Under the pieces are notes generated by a model that was not told the origin of the DNA, searched no databases, and saw nothing but the letters and a program-made list of their open reading frames with translations. Below are positions 10,491-19,796 of a stretch of 64,000 bases of DNA, piece after piece. Each line of letters begins with the position of its first letter. Position 1 is the stretch's first letter. The position numbers and the translations under genes were made by a program. Source of the stretch: Psychrobacillus sp. BL-248-WT-3 (GTDB lineage Bacteria > Bacillota > Bacilli > Bacillales_A > Planococcaceae); NCBI RefSeq assembly GCF_012843435.1, contig NZ_JABAFC010000003.1:62001-126000 (forward strand), read 5' to 3'.

Positions 10491-10883
10491 TTGGGAATTT
10501 TTAACGGTACTATTGAGAATTTAGAACGAGGTTTGAATTTCGCATCTATGAAACAAAAGACTATAGCGCAAAATATAGCGAATGTTGACACACCAAATTA
10601 CAAAGCCAAAAGTGTTAACTTTAATGAATTTTTAGAAAATGCTAAGAAGTCTTCAATATCTGCCTACCGCACGGAAGAAAAGCATTTTAACTTTCAAGCT
10701 AGTCAAGCCTCACCTGGAGCATTTGATTATTCCAATTTAAGATATAGCAGTAATGGGAATGGGGTAGACATGGATAAGGAACAGGCTAATTTAGCGACGA
10801 ACCAGCTATACTATAATGCTTTAGTCGATCGTGTTAGCGGTAAGTTAAATAGTCTACAAACAGTTATTAAAGGAGGCGGTTGA
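10491..10883 (+). CDS. flgB: Flagellar basal-body proximal rod protein FlgB
   Basis: 130 aa from TTG 10491, 8 bases after GGGGGGAT. The N-terminal flagellar rod motif AQNIANVDTPNYKAKSVNFNEF is split around residue 30: AQNIANVDTPNYKAK then the FNEF stretch. The C-terminal part, DMDKEQANLATNQLYYNALV, is the usual rod coiled-coil. It is exported through the flagellar type III apparatus to build the rod and is the first gene of the fla/che operon, overlapping flgC's ribosome-binding region. Confidence 0.95.
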   Translation: MGIFNGTIENLERGLNFASMKQKTIAQNIANVDTPNYKAKSVNFNEFLENAKKSSISAYRTEEKHFNFQASQASPGAFDYSNLRYSSNGNGVDMDKEQANLATNQLYYNALVDRVSGKLNSLQTVIKGGG

Positions 10884-10885
10884 TA

Positions 10886-11347
10886 GTGTCTATATTTCAT
10901 GGGATGAACACTACTGCGTCGGCACTTACAGCTCAACGTTTACGAATGGATGTTATTTCTTCTAATATGGCTAATGCAGAAACGACACGAGCGAAAATGG
11001 TCGATGGGGAATGGCAGGCATATAGAAGGAAAACGGTAACTCTACAACCAATCGAAGGTTCTTTTTCTAGCATTTTAAATGTAGCAAGAGGAACTTCTAG
11101 TAAAAGTGGGGTAGGCAATGGAGTTAAGGTGTCGGGAGTTAAAGAGGATGCAGAAACACCTTTTAAACTTGTATATGATCCAACACATATTGATGCTAAC
11201 GAGGAAGGATATGTAGCAATGCCTAATGTCGATCCTTTAAGAGAGATGGTTGATCTTATCTCTGCTACTCGTTCATATGAGGCGAATGTCACTGTTTTTA
11301 ATGCAAATAAGGCAATGCTTTCAAAGGCACTTGAAATAGGAAAATAG
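10886..11347 (+). CDS. flgC: Flagellar basal-body rod protein FlgC
   Basis: 153 aa from GTG 10886, preceded by AGGAGG at 10871-10876. An upstream in-frame TTG at 10880 is less well placed. N-terminal GMNTTASALTAQRLRMDVIS and SSNMANAETTR, plus C-terminal MVDLISATRSYEANVTVFNA, are family signatures of axial rod proteins. It is exported without a cleaved signal peptide and assembles with FlgB. Confidence 0.95.
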   Translation: MSIFHGMNTTASALTAQRLRMDVISSNMANAETTRAKMVDGEWQAYRRKTVTLQPIEGSFSSILNVARGTSSKSGVGNGVKVSGVKEDAETPFKLVYDPTHIDANEEGYVAMPNVDPLREMVDLISATRSYEANVTVFNANKAMLSKALEIGK

Positions 11348-11366
11348 AAAGAAGGTTTAACGCTTA

Positions 11367-11672
11367 ATGGCTATTGAATCAGTATCTATGTTTAATGTTG
11401 GCCAAGTAAATGCACCTTTGGCAACAAATAAGTTGAGTCCATCTCAAGCACAAGAAAACTTTGGTGATTTCCTTCAAAGTGCTATTAACTCGGTAAATGA
11501 TACACAGAAGGCTTCAGATGTAGCAACAAACAAACTAATAAGTGGTGGAAACATTGAACTTCATGAAGTAATGATCGCATCACAGAAGGCAAGTATCGCA
11601 TTAAATGCAACATTAGAGGTTCGTAATAAAGTCGTAGAAGCATATCAAGAAATAATGCGTATGCAGGTTTAG
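11367..11672 (+). CDS. fliE: Flagellar hook-basal body complex protein FliE
   Basis: 101 aa. The C-terminal region IELHEVMIASQKASIALNAT and EVRNKVVEAYQEIMRMQV is the conserved FliE core that joins MS-ring and rod. The N-terminus is less conserved. AGAAGG precedes the ATG. The following 56-bp gap carries a hairpin over the fliF ribosome binding site. Confidence 0.95.
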   Translation: MAIESVSMFNVGQVNAPLATNKLSPSQAQENFGDFLQSAINSVNDTQKASDVATNKLISGGNIELHEVMIASQKASIALNATLEVRNKVVEAYQEIMRMQV

Positions 11673-11673
11673 A

Positions 11674-11722
11674 CCTCGGTTATTGTAATATATCGAGCTA
11701 AAATATTCACCATAACCGGAGG
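11674..11722 (+). promoter_or_regulatory. Hairpin sequestering the fliF Shine-Dalgarno
   Basis: CCTCGGTTAT (11674-11683) can pair with ATAACCGGAGG (11712-11722) with one bulged G, placing the whole GGAGG of fliF in a 10-bp stem. Inside the loop AATAT and ATATT can extend the structure. No T tract follows, so it is not a terminator. Confidence 0.5.
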
Positions 11723-11728
11723 ATAAAA

Positions 11729-13315
11729 ATGAATGAGCGTATAACAAAAATTAAAAATGATATAACAACCTTTTGGAAGAGTCGGACTAAAGGTCAAAAA
11801 GGGACTATAATTGGCGGATTTCTAGGTGTAATAGTTCTTGCTGCGGTCCTGACCTTTTTTCTAACAAGAACGGAAATGGTTCCTTTATATTCAGAGGTAA
11901 CACCTTCTGAAGTAGGACGCATAAAAGAAAATTTAGATTCTAAAGGTATACCAAATGAAATTGCTGTTGGAGGAACTTCTATATTAGTTCCAAAGGAACA
12001 GAAGGATACTTTATTGGTGCAAATGGCTGCAGAAGGATTTCCGCAATCAGGAATGATTGATTATAGCTTCTTCTCTCAAAATGCAGGCTTTGGGATGACA
12101 GATAACGAGTTTAATGTATTAAAGCTGGCTACTACTCAAACTGAACTAGCCAATTTGATTAAAAGCGTGGAAGGTGTTAAGGAAGCAAAGGTAATGATTA
12201 CCTTACCTGAAGAAGGGGTATTTTTATCTCAAAGCAATGAAACAGCAAGTGCCTCTATCGTGCTAAACACAGAACCAGGCTATCAATTTTCAGAGACACA
12301 AATAGCGTCCTTATACAATTTAGTTTCTAAATCTATACCGAACTTATCTACTGAAGATATCGTTATAAGAAACCAATTCCTAGAATATTTCGACCTTCAG
12401 CAGGCAAATGGTTCTGGCGGTACAACTGTCACAGATCAAATGACATTGAAGAAGACCATTGAGCGAGACTTGCAACGACAAGTGCAAACTATGCTTGGCA
12501 CCTTAATGGGTCAAGATAAAGTAGTAGTATCCATTACTACAGATATCGATTTTAAACAAGAAAATCGGGAAGAGAATCTCGTAGAGCCAGTCGATGTAGA
12601 AAATATGGCTGGAATTGAAATTAGTGCTCAGCGTATTTCTGAAACGTTTACCGGTAATAATCCAGTAGCTGGCGGTACTCCTCAAGGAGAGGATGCTACT
12701 GATAACTTCACCAACTATGTAGAAGGCACTACTGCTGATGGGGATTACGAAAGATCGGAAGATACAATAAACAATGAAGTAAATCGGATCAGAAAAGAAA
12801 TTGTCGAAAGCCCATATAAAATTAGAGACATAGGTATACAAGTAATGGTTGAACCACCAGATGCAGAAGATGTTGCATCCTTACCGGACGATATACGAGG
12901 AGACATCGAACAGATGCTTGCTACGATTGTAAGAACCTCTATTGACAAGGGCGTAGGAGAACTAACAGAGGAACAAGTCGAAGACAAGATTGTAGTTTCG
13001 GTTCAAGAGCTGAGAGGGAAAACCTCGGTTGCTGAAGTATCTTCTCCAACAATCCCTTGGTGGATATATGTAATTGGTGGAATATTATTAGTCTCCATTA
13101 TTCTTCTAGTCATTAGTTTACTTCGTTCAAGAAGAAGTGATGAAGAGGAAGAATTACTAATTGTTGAAGAGGCAAGAGAGATACCAAAAGTTGATGATAT
13201 TAATAATGAAAAAGAAACAGAATCTACTTTAAGACGTAAGCAGCTAGAAAAAATGGCAAAAGACAAGCCAGAGGAATTTGCAAAGTTATTACGTACTTGG
13301 ATAGCAGAGGATTAA
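11729..13315 (+). CDS. fliF: Flagellar MS-ring protein FliF
   Basis: 528 aa. An N-terminal transmembrane helix (about 25-46, GTIIGGFLGVIVLAAVLTFF) is followed by the secretin-like ring-building motifs RBM1-3 and a second transmembrane helix near 444-465 (PWWIYVIGGILLVSIILLVI). The C-terminal tail (LRRKQLEKMAKDKPEEFAKL) binds FliG. It forms the membrane platform for rod, switch and export gate. The start uses a GGAGG that is predicted to be structured. Confidence 0.96.
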   Translation: MNERITKIKNDITTFWKSRTKGQKGTIIGGFLGVIVLAAVLTFFLTRTEMVPLYSEVTPSEVGRIKENLDSKGIPNEIAVGGTSILVPKEQKDTLLVQMAAEGFPQSGMIDYSFFSQNAGFGMTDNEFNVLKLATTQTELANLIKSVEGVKEAKVMITLPEEGVFLSQSNETASASIVLNTEPGYQFSETQIASLYNLVSKSIPNLSTEDIVIRNQFLEYFDLQQANGSGGTTVTDQMTLKKTIERDLQRQVQTMLGTLMGQDKVVVSITTDIDFKQENREENLVEPVDVENMAGIEISAQRISETFTGNNPVAGGTPQGEDATDNFTNYVEGTTADGDYERSEDTINNEVNRIRKEIVESPYKIRDIGIQVMVEPPDAEDVASLPDDIRGDIEQMLATIVRTSIDKGVGELTEEQVEDKIVVSVQELRGKTSVAEVSSPTIPWWIYVIGGILLVSIILLVISLLRSRRSDEEEELLIVEEAREIPKVDDINNEKETESTLRRKQLEKMAKDKPEEFAKLLRTWIAED

Positions 13316-13327
13316 GGAGGGACGGCT

Positions 13328-14347
13328 ATGAGTAAAAAAGAGAAAGAAAAAGAATTAACAGGTAAGCAAAAAGCCGCGCTCCTATTAATTTCTCTAGGAC
13401 CAGAAGTGTCTGCTTCCATTTATAAGCATTTAAATGAAGAAGAAATTGAACGATTAACTCTAGAAATATCTGGAGTGAAAAAAGTAGAGCCAGAAATAAA
13501 AGAAGGTATTATAGAGGAATTTCATCATATTGCTCTAGCACAGGATTATATATCACAGGGTGGTATTGGCTACGCAAGGACAGTTCTTGAAAAGGCACTT
13601 GGTAGTGAGCATGCTCAAGCCATTATCAACCGTTTGACGTCCTCCTTACAAGTCCGTCCTTTTGATTTTGCTAGAAGAGCAGAGCCAACGCAGCTGTTTA
13701 ACTTTATACAAAATGAGCATCCTCAAACGATTGCTTTAATCTTATCTTATCTTGAACCACAGCAGGCGGGGATTATTTTATCTTCCCTGCCTCAAGAAGT
13801 ACAAGCAGATATCGCTAGAAGGATTGCAACAATGGATTCTACTTCACCGGAAGTGATTAGTGAAATAGAATCAGTGCTTGAGAGAAAACTTTCCTCTACT
13901 GTAACTCAGGATTTTACAGAAACTGGCGGTGTAGATGCAGTTGTAGAAGTACTAAATGGTGTTGATCGAACTACTGAAAAAACCATTTTGGATGCTCTAG
14001 AGATTCAAGATCCAGAGCTTGCAGAAGAGATTAAAAAGAGAATGTTTGTATTCGAAGATATCGTTACGTTGGACAACCGTTCTATTCAAAGAGTTATACG
14101 TGATTGTGAAAATGAAGATCTAATTCTTTCTATGAAGGTATCGAGCGAGGAAGTGAAGGATATTATCTTCCGTAATATGTCTACGCGTATGGCAGAAACG
14201 TTCAAAGAAGAAATGGAAGTCATGGGTCCTGTTCGATTACGTGATGTAGAAGAAGCTCAAAGTAGAATTGTATCGGTTATTAGACGTTTAGAAGACGCAG
14301 GTGAAATTATCATTGCCCGTGGTGGAGGAGATGACATTATTGTCTAA
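13328..14347 (+). CDS. fliG: Flagellar motor switch protein FliG
   Basis: 339 aa. The N-terminal FliF-binding domain (GKQKAALLLISLGPEVSASI) is followed by the middle domain with the EHPQTIALILSYL motif near 136 (the EHPQ FliM-binding patch) and the C-terminal torque domain with alternating charges (VRLRDVEEAQSRIVSVIRRL). It couples stator action to rotation and switching. GGAGG precedes the ATG. Its last bases contain the fliH ribosome binding site and start. Confidence 0.96.
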   Translation: MSKKEKEKELTGKQKAALLLISLGPEVSASIYKHLNEEEIERLTLEISGVKKVEPEIKEGIIEEFHHIALAQDYISQGGIGYARTVLEKALGSEHAQAIINRLTSSLQVRPFDFARRAEPTQLFNFIQNEHPQTIALILSYLEPQQAGIILSSLPQEVQADIARRIATMDSTSPEVISEIESVLERKLSSTVTQDFTETGGVDAVVEVLNGVDRTTEKTILDALEIQDPELAEEIKKRMFVFEDIVTLDNRSIQRVIRDCENEDLILSMKVSSEEVKDIIFRNMSTRMAETFKEEMEVMGPVRLRDVEEAQSRIVSVIRRLEDAGEIIIARGGGDDIIV

Positions 14348-15110
14348 AATTTTCCGAAACGTACAAATGGATGGAAATGCTGAAAAATTTCGTCCGATTC
14401 ATATAAGAAATCTCACTGTAGAAGAGACAAGTGATGAAACACCGCTCGCTATAAAGGAAAACTTCAATATAGAGCGTAGCAAAATGTTGGAAGAGGTCAA
14501 CCAAGAAATAACGAATAAACAGAAACAGCTGCAATTAGAAGTGGAAAATACTCGGCAACAAATACAACAGGAACTAAATGAATGGAATAACCAAAAGCTT
14601 AGCTATCAACAAAGTGCTTACGAAGAAGGATTTGCACAAGGTGTAGAAGAAGGTAGGCAAAAGGCACTAGCTGACATGCAAAGTTCACTAAAAACAGCCA
14701 ACGAAGCGATGCAAACAGCATATGAAAATGCTGCTGCCTATTTACAGCAACAAGAGCAAGTAATTCTTGAGTTGAGTATTCGAAATGCAGAGCGCATTAT
14801 TGGGGTTAAATTAGAGGAAAATCACGATTTATTTTTGTCTATTGTTCAAAGGGGCTTAAAAGAAGCTCGTGAAATGAAAGAAATAAAAATATATGTATCC
14901 CCGTATTATTTCAATCTAGTGTCTAAAAATCGAGAAGAGCTTGCTTCGATCTTCCCAATAGACGTGCCATTTATGATTTTCGTGGACGAGGAAATGAATG
15001 ATACAGATTGTTATATTGAAACAAATCATGGTCGAATAGTTGTAAGTATTGATGAACAAGTAAAAGAGTTAAGACGTAAGCTTGTTGATATTCTTGAAAG
15101 CATGGAGTGA
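14340..15110 (+). CDS. fliH: Flagellar assembly protein FliH
   Basis: 256 aa from TTG 14340, chosen because GGAGGAG at 14324-14330 sits 9 bases upstream. ATG 14331 is too close to it, and GTG 14301 lies far inside fliG. A long Gln/Glu-rich coiled coil spans about 45-130, with the YEEGFAQGVEEGRQKAL segment typical of FliH, followed by a V-ATPase-E-like C-terminal domain. It binds FliI ATPase and regulates export. It overlaps the fliG end by 8 bp. Confidence 0.9.
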   Translation: MSKIFRNVQMDGNAEKFRPIHIRNLTVEETSDETPLAIKENFNIERSKMLEEVNQEITNKQKQLQLEVENTRQQIQQELNEWNNQKLSYQQSAYEEGFAQGVEEGRQKALADMQSSLKTANEAMQTAYENAAAYLQQQEQVILELSIRNAERIIGVKLEENHDLFLSIVQRGLKEAREMKEIKIYVSPYYFNLVSKNREELASIFPIDVPFMIFVDEEMNDTDCYIETNHGRIVVSIDEQVKELRRKLVDILESME

Positions 15111-15115
15111 GAGTA

Positions 15116-16438
15116 ATGAAAGCAATCGATTTAATCCAACAAATACCAAAAGTCTCTACTTTTAAAAAGTACGGCCGTGTAAATCGTGTAGTTGGATTAA
15201 TGATTGAGTCGCAAGGCCCTGAGAGCTCTATTGGAGATGTATGTAAAATCCATATTAATTCTGCTAAAAATGGTCCATCTGTCATTCTTGCTGAAGTAGT
15301 AGGCTTTAAAGAAGAAACTGTAGTCCTGATGCCTTATACAAATATACGAGAAATTTCCACAGGGTGTTTAGTAGAAGGAACAAACAGTCCTTTAGAAATA
15401 AAAGTAGGTCCTGAGTTAATTGGGAAAGTACTTGATTCCATGGGTAATCCTATAGATGGAACCGTGCTACCTAAAGGCTTAAGTACGGTTGGTACCGAAC
15501 AAGATCCTCCAAATCCTTTAACTAGGCCACCTATTCATGAGCAAATTGAGGTGGGTGTGAAGGCGATTGATGGTATGCTAACAGTTGGAAAGGGACAAAG
15601 GGTTGGTATTTTTGCTGGTTCAGGTGTAGGTAAAAGTACCCTACTTGGGATGATTGCAAGAAATACGAATGCTGACTTAAACGTAATTGCCCTTATTGGA
15701 GAACGTGGCAGAGAGGTTCGAGAGTTTATTGAACGGGATCTTGGCAAAGAAGGATTGGAAAAGTCAATCGTGGTAGCTGCTACTTCTGACCAGCCAGCTC
15801 TTATGCGTATTAAGGGAGCATTTACTGCAACTGCTATTGCAGAGTATTTTCGAGATAAAGGCTTAAATGTCATGCTAATGATGGATTCGGTTACCCGAGT
15901 AGCGATGGCTCAAAGAGAAATAGGATTAGCAGTTGGTGAACCTCCAGCTACAAGAGGATATACTCCCTCCGTATTTTCTATTTTACCTAAGCTGTTAGAA
16001 CGAACGGGCACAAATGAAAAAGGAAGCATTACAGCGTTCTATACGGTACTCGTAGATGGAGACGATATGAATGAGCCTATTGCTGATACAGTCCGAGGAA
16101 TACTAGACGGACATATAGTGCTTGATAGGGCGCTAGCCAACAAAGGGCAGTTTCCTGCTATCAATGTGTTAAAAAGTATAAGTCGTCTAATGAACCATAT
16201 TTCAGATGAACAGCATGTGAAGGCTGCTGAAAGGCTGCGTGAGCTTTACTTTACTTACAATAAATCAGAGGATTTGATCAATATAGGGGCATACAAGCGA
16301 GGAACTTCCAAAGAGATTGATGAGGCCATTCAATATGAACCTTTAATTACTGCTTTTTTAAAGCAAGGATATTTGGATAAAGTTTCTTTGGACAATAGTG
16401 TTCATGAATTAGTGATGTTATCAGGCGGAGGAGCTTAA
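15116..16438 (+). CDS. fliI: Flagellum-specific ATP synthase FliI
   Basis: 440 aa from ATG 15116; an upstream GTG at 15107 overlaps the GGAGTGAG ribosome binding site. It is an F1-beta-like ATPase with Walker A GIFAGSGVGKSTLLG near residue 165, Walker B VMLMMDSVTRVAMAQRE near 250, and the GEPPATRGYTPSVF signature. It energises substrate unloading at the flagellar export gate. It is translationally linked to fliH (start 3 bp after the fliH stop) and fliJ. Confidence 0.96.
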   Translation: MKAIDLIQQIPKVSTFKKYGRVNRVVGLMIESQGPESSIGDVCKIHINSAKNGPSVILAEVVGFKEETVVLMPYTNIREISTGCLVEGTNSPLEIKVGPELIGKVLDSMGNPIDGTVLPKGLSTVGTEQDPPNPLTRPPIHEQIEVGVKAIDGMLTVGKGQRVGIFAGSGVGKSTLLGMIARNTNADLNVIALIGERGREVREFIERDLGKEGLEKSIVVAATSDQPALMRIKGAFTATAIAEYFRDKGLNVMLMMDSVTRVAMAQREIGLAVGEPPATRGYTPSVFSILPKLLERTGTNEKGSITAFYTVLVDGDDMNEPIADTVRGILDGHIVLDRALANKGQFPAINVLKSISRLMNHISDEQHVKAAERLRELYFTYNKSEDLINIGAYKRGTSKEIDEAIQYEPLITAFLKQGYLDKVSLDNSVHELVMLSGGGA

Positions 16439-16439
16439 G

Positions 16440-16889
16440 ATGGTTGCTTATCAATATAAATTTGCTAAGGTGCTTACGGTTCGTGAACAGGAAAAGTCAG
16501 AAACAGAAATAGCATACAAAGAATCAGTTAATGCCTTTGAACAGGTTGCTACGGAACTATACAATCTTTTGAAAAAAAGAGAGTCTACTCTAGACACTCA
16601 AAACGATTTGCTGTCCAATGGATTAAGTATTGATGGAATACATCATTATTCTAATTTTCTAGAGAGCCTACAAAAAAGAATCGAAGTTATACAAAAAGAG
16701 GTTATACAGGCTAGATCTAAGATGAACTGGTATGAGGAAAAACTGTTGGAAAAAAGCTTAGAGGTTCGGAAGTTCGAAAAAATGAAAGAAAAGGATTTTG
16801 AAAGTTTTCAACAAGAACAGTATCGCATAGAAGCGATTGTTTTAGATGAGATTTCTTCCTTAAAGTTTCAAAACAAAGAGATTAGGTGA
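16440..16889 (+). CDS. fliJ: Flagellar export protein FliJ
   Basis: 149 aa, almost entirely charged alpha-helix (ESVNAFEQVATELYNLLKKR, KRIEVIQKEVIQARSKMNWY), matching the antiparallel coiled coil of FliJ, the gamma-subunit-like stalk of the FliI ATPase. The start ATG lies one base after the fliI stop, with GGAGGAG just upstream. Sequence conservation is low; position and coiled-coil character support the call. Confidence 0.9.
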   Translation: MVAYQYKFAKVLTVREQEKSETEIAYKESVNAFEQVATELYNLLKKRESTLDTQNDLLSNGLSIDGIHHYSNFLESLQKRIEVIQKEVIQARSKMNWYEEKLLEKSLEVRKFEKMKEKDFESFQQEQYRIEAIVLDEISSLKFQNKEIR

Positions 16890-16896
16890 GTAAAGC

Positions 16897-17496
16897 ATGG
16901 CAAAAAAGAATAATCAAAAGAAAAGCCTTCATACGATGGACAACGGGCCAAGAAAAATCGGCTTAGGCAAGAAAATATTATATTTGTTTATTATACCGCT
17001 TCTCTTTGCTTTGGCTCTCCTTTTAACTTTTGCCCAAATAACAAATATTAATGTATTTGAAAAAGCTAAAGAACTTACATCATTTGGTGAGGATAAGCCA
17101 TTGGATGACAATACAAAATCAATCCGCTTAGAAGAGCGAGTTGTTTCACTGCAAGCAGAGATTCAGCAAAAAGAAGTACAAATTAACCAACTTCATGACG
17201 AAATAGAAAACTCTGAGAAATCCCAAGAATCCCTGTTGTTAGAACAGGAAAACCTTTTGCAGGAAATTGAAGAACTGAAGAGACAAAATGAGCAATCTAA
17301 GAGAGATTATGCCGAGGTAGTTTCTACCTTCGAAAAAATGTCTGCAAAATCAGCAGCTCCCGTTATCTCGAATATGAGTGACGCAGAGGCAATGAGAATT
17401 TTGGCGAGTTTAAAACCAGATACTGTTGCAAAAATTTATGAAAAAATGTCACCTCAGGATGCTGCTAAATATACTGAGCTAATGACCAAGCAGTAA
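16897..17496 (+). CDS. ylxF: MotE-family flagellar protein YlxF
   Basis: 199 aa. A transmembrane segment at about 27-48 (LYLFIIPLLFALALLLTFAQ) is followed by a long coiled coil (about 70-140). The C-terminal MgtE-N-like domain has PVISNMSDAEAMRILASLKP and VAKIYEKMSPQDAAKYTELM. B. subtilis YlxF at the same place has this organisation and is related to MotE-type chaperones. The exact role in this organism is not established. GTGAG precedes the ATG. Confidence 0.85.
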   Translation: MAKKNNQKKSLHTMDNGPRKIGLGKKILYLFIIPLLFALALLLTFAQITNINVFEKAKELTSFGEDKPLDDNTKSIRLEERVVSLQAEIQQKEVQINQLHDEIENSEKSQESLLLEQENLLQEIEELKRQNEQSKRDYAEVVSTFEKMSAKSAAPVISNMSDAEAMRILASLKPDTVAKIYEKMSPQDAAKYTELMTKQ

Positions 17497-17531
17497 ATCG
17501 TGTTTTGCATGTGAGAGGAGGTGAAAGAAAA

Positions 17532-18731
17532 ATGAACATAGCGATTGTTAATATGAGACCTCCTGTAGCTGTGCAACCTAAAACAGAGTTACCAACAGGT
17601 AACAGTCAAGCCTTTGGAAATGTATTTGGACAAATTCTTTCCAGTCAGTCTGTACCATCTGTAAATGTGGAAAGTCCTGTGAATACAGAGCAAAGTCTTA
17701 TCCAAGATTTACTTTCTCTATTAGATGTCGAATCCATAGAGGATGCACAGAAATTACTTCAAACGGATGAACTACTAGTAGATTCAAATGACTTACATCA
17801 ATTGTTAAATAAACTGCTAAGCAAACTTGAAGATTTGGAGAATCCAGATCAGAAACAGGATGTCTGGGAAATTCTTGCGAATGTAATGGAACAGCCTCAA
17901 AAGCTTGTTGACTCTATCCTTTTAACTTTAAATGGGCAAGCATCGAATAATGTTACAAGTCCAGTGGAAGCAAAACAAGCAGTAGAACTTTTAAAGATAG
18001 TCCAACTTATAGGAAACAAAAGTGATTTGACATTCAAACAAGAAACGACACTTTTTGATCTAAAACAAACGTTGGAAACTTTAAAGGAAAACTTAACAAA
18101 TTTACCATTAACACAAGGTAGAAACTCTACTCCCGTAGCTAAAGCATTTATACAACAAGTGGTAATGCATCAATCAGTAACTAAAGGAATGAGTACAGAA
18201 GTAGTAACAGAAAGTAAAGAAACCACTTCTGTAAATCAAGGTCAGACAACCACTGTACAAACAAAAGTAGAGACAGTGTCCATGACTCTCCCTACACAAA
18301 AATCTGCCCAGTCAGAGGAGTTTCTAAAAGAACTTCAAAAGGTGATGAATCGGGTACAATTTGGACAAGCAGCAGGAGCCAATAGATTAGTAATTAAGCT
18401 ATATCCTGAACAGCTTGGAACGATCCGCATTGAGTTGATACAAAAGGATGGAATCTTAACTGCAAAAATGCTTGCATCAACTGCCTTAGGGAAAGAATTG
18501 CTTGACACGCATTCTGGTCAATTAAGACAAGGACTGGCAAACCAAAATATACAAATAGAGAAGCTGGAAATTACCCAGGCTTTGCAGGATGCAGCTAAAC
18601 AGGAGAAAAACCAAGGTTTCCAAGACTCTACTTTTAAACAACATAGACAGCATGATGAACAAGAAGAAGACTCGGATGTTTCAGATACACAAACCACGTT
18701 CCAAGAATTCCTAAGTGAAATAGAGGTATAA
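17532..18731 (+). CDS. fliK: Flagellar hook-length control protein FliK
   Basis: 399 aa from ATG 17532, which AGGAGGTGAAAG serves; an in-frame ATG at 17505 lacks this spacing. The N-terminal two thirds are Gln/Thr-rich and poorly conserved. The C-terminal Flg_hook domain is clear (NRLVIKLYPEQLGTIRIELI near residue 287 and GKELLDTHSGQLRQGLANQN near 321). It measures hook length and triggers the FlhB specificity switch. A Glu/Asp-rich tail follows. Confidence 0.9.
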   Translation: MNIAIVNMRPPVAVQPKTELPTGNSQAFGNVFGQILSSQSVPSVNVESPVNTEQSLIQDLLSLLDVESIEDAQKLLQTDELLVDSNDLHQLLNKLLSKLEDLENPDQKQDVWEILANVMEQPQKLVDSILLTLNGQASNNVTSPVEAKQAVELLKIVQLIGNKSDLTFKQETTLFDLKQTLETLKENLTNLPLTQGRNSTPVAKAFIQQVVMHQSVTKGMSTEVVTESKETTSVNQGQTTTVQTKVETVSMTLPTQKSAQSEEFLKELQKVMNRVQFGQAAGANRLVIKLYPEQLGTIRIELIQKDGILTAKMLASTALGKELLDTHSGQLRQGLANQNIQIEKLEITQALQDAAKQEKNQGFQDSTFKQHRQHDEQEEDSDVSDTQTTFQEFLSEIEV

Positions 18732-18733
18732 AA

Positions 18734-19372
18734 ATGGCTGATTTAACACCAATTACAAGCAATATGTACCTGTCATCTAAGAAAACGACAAAAACAACGG
18801 GTAATAGTACGCTCGGAAAAGATGAATTTTTAAAAATATTGATGACACAGCTTCAAAATCAGGATCCTACAAATCCAATGAAGGATAACGAATTCATTGC
18901 TCAAATGGCACAGTTTTCTTCCTTAGAGCAAATGACGAACTTAACGAATGCCTTTGAAAAGTTTGCCCAGGCACAAGAACAAACCCAAATGATTGAATAC
19001 AGCAATTTTGTTGGTAAGCAAGTAAAATGGCACGAGCTAACAGATAAAAAAGATGAAGATGGTAAGCCAATTACGAATGAAGGAACTGGCTCTATAGCTG
19101 GAGTTAAATTCGTAGATGGTAGTGTAGAATTTACTCTATCTGATGGAAAGAAAATCACACCAGGCAATATTTCAGAAGTATTATCAAGCAATGCAAGCTC
19201 TAATAGTTTAGTAGAGGCAAGCATGATGATTGGAAAAACTATTGGTTATACTGCTGAAGCTGGACAAACTACAGGTGTTGTTGAATCCGTCTCTAAAAAA
19301 GATGGTGCGATTGTATTTAATCTTTCTGGTGGTACAACGATAACAGCAGATAAAATTAATTCTATTCAATAA
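18734..19372 (+). CDS. flgD: Flagellar hook assembly protein FlgD
   Basis: 212 aa. The N-terminal capping motif LGKDEFLKILMTQLQNQDPT and NPMKDNEFIAQMAQFSSLEQ is diagnostic of FlgD. The remainder is a beta-rich domain with FVGKQVKWHE and two later beta repeats. It caps the growing hook and is lost when the filament forms. It starts 2 bp after the fliK stop. Confidence 0.95.
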   Translation: MADLTPITSNMYLSSKKTTKTTGNSTLGKDEFLKILMTQLQNQDPTNPMKDNEFIAQMAQFSSLEQMTNLTNAFEKFAQAQEQTQMIEYSNFVGKQVKWHELTDKKDEDGKPITNEGTGSIAGVKFVDGSVEFTLSDGKKITPGNISEVLSSNASSNSLVEASMMIGKTIGYTAEAGQTTGVVESVSKKDGAIVFNLSGGTTITADKINSIQ

Positions 19373-19393
19373 TAAATAGAACGGAGACTTGCA

Positions 19394-19774
19394 ATGGACC
19401 AAGTTACTATTAACCGTGTCTCCATGCAGCCAGGTATCCGTCAACCAATAACAGCTAAGCAAGTCACACCGCCCAAACAGGCGTTTTTACAGCATTTACA
19501 TGAAGCCACGGTAAAAACAGAATTAAAGGTAAGCAAACATGCCAATCAGCGATTACTAGAAAGAAATATTCATATTTCAGATGCGCAGTGGCAGCTTGTA
19601 AGTGACAAAGTATCAGAAGCGCGCTCCAAAGGTGTCAAGGACTCATTAGTATTGATGGAACAAGCAGCCTTAATCGTTAGTGCAAAAAATGCCACGGTTA
19701 TTACTGCAATGGATCGCAAGGAAGCAAACAATCAATTGTTTACCAATATAGACGGCACAATAGTGCTAGGATAG
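19394..19774 (+). CDS. Flagellar operon protein, TIGR02530-type
   Basis: 126 aa. It resembles the small 'flagellar operon protein' that many Firmicutes encode between flgD and flgE but that B. subtilis lacks. The recognisable core is VSKHANQRLLERNIHISDAQ followed by ARSKGVKDSLVLMEQAALIV and NKATVIT-like/MDRKEAN residues near the C-terminus. No signal peptide or membrane helix is seen. Position suggests a hook-related cytoplasmic factor, but function is unknown. Start ATG 19394 follows ACGGAGA. Confidence 0.8.
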   Translation: MDQVTINRVSMQPGIRQPITAKQVTPPKQAFLQHLHEATVKTELKVSKHANQRLLERNIHISDAQWQLVSDKVSEARSKGVKDSLVLMEQAALIVSAKNATVITAMDRKEANNQLFTNIDGTIVLG

Positions 19775-19796
19775 CAGGACCTTTAAAGGATGCTAT
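19771..19796 (+). promoter_or_regulatory. Hairpin in the flgE leader
   Basis: ATAGCA (19771-19776) pairs with TGCTAT (19791-19796) around the self-complementary CCTTTAAAGG (19780-19789), with a small asymmetric bulge. It starts at the stop codon of the preceding gene and lies about 50 nt before the flgE start. There is no T tract; it may be an mRNA processing or stability element. Confidence 0.3.
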
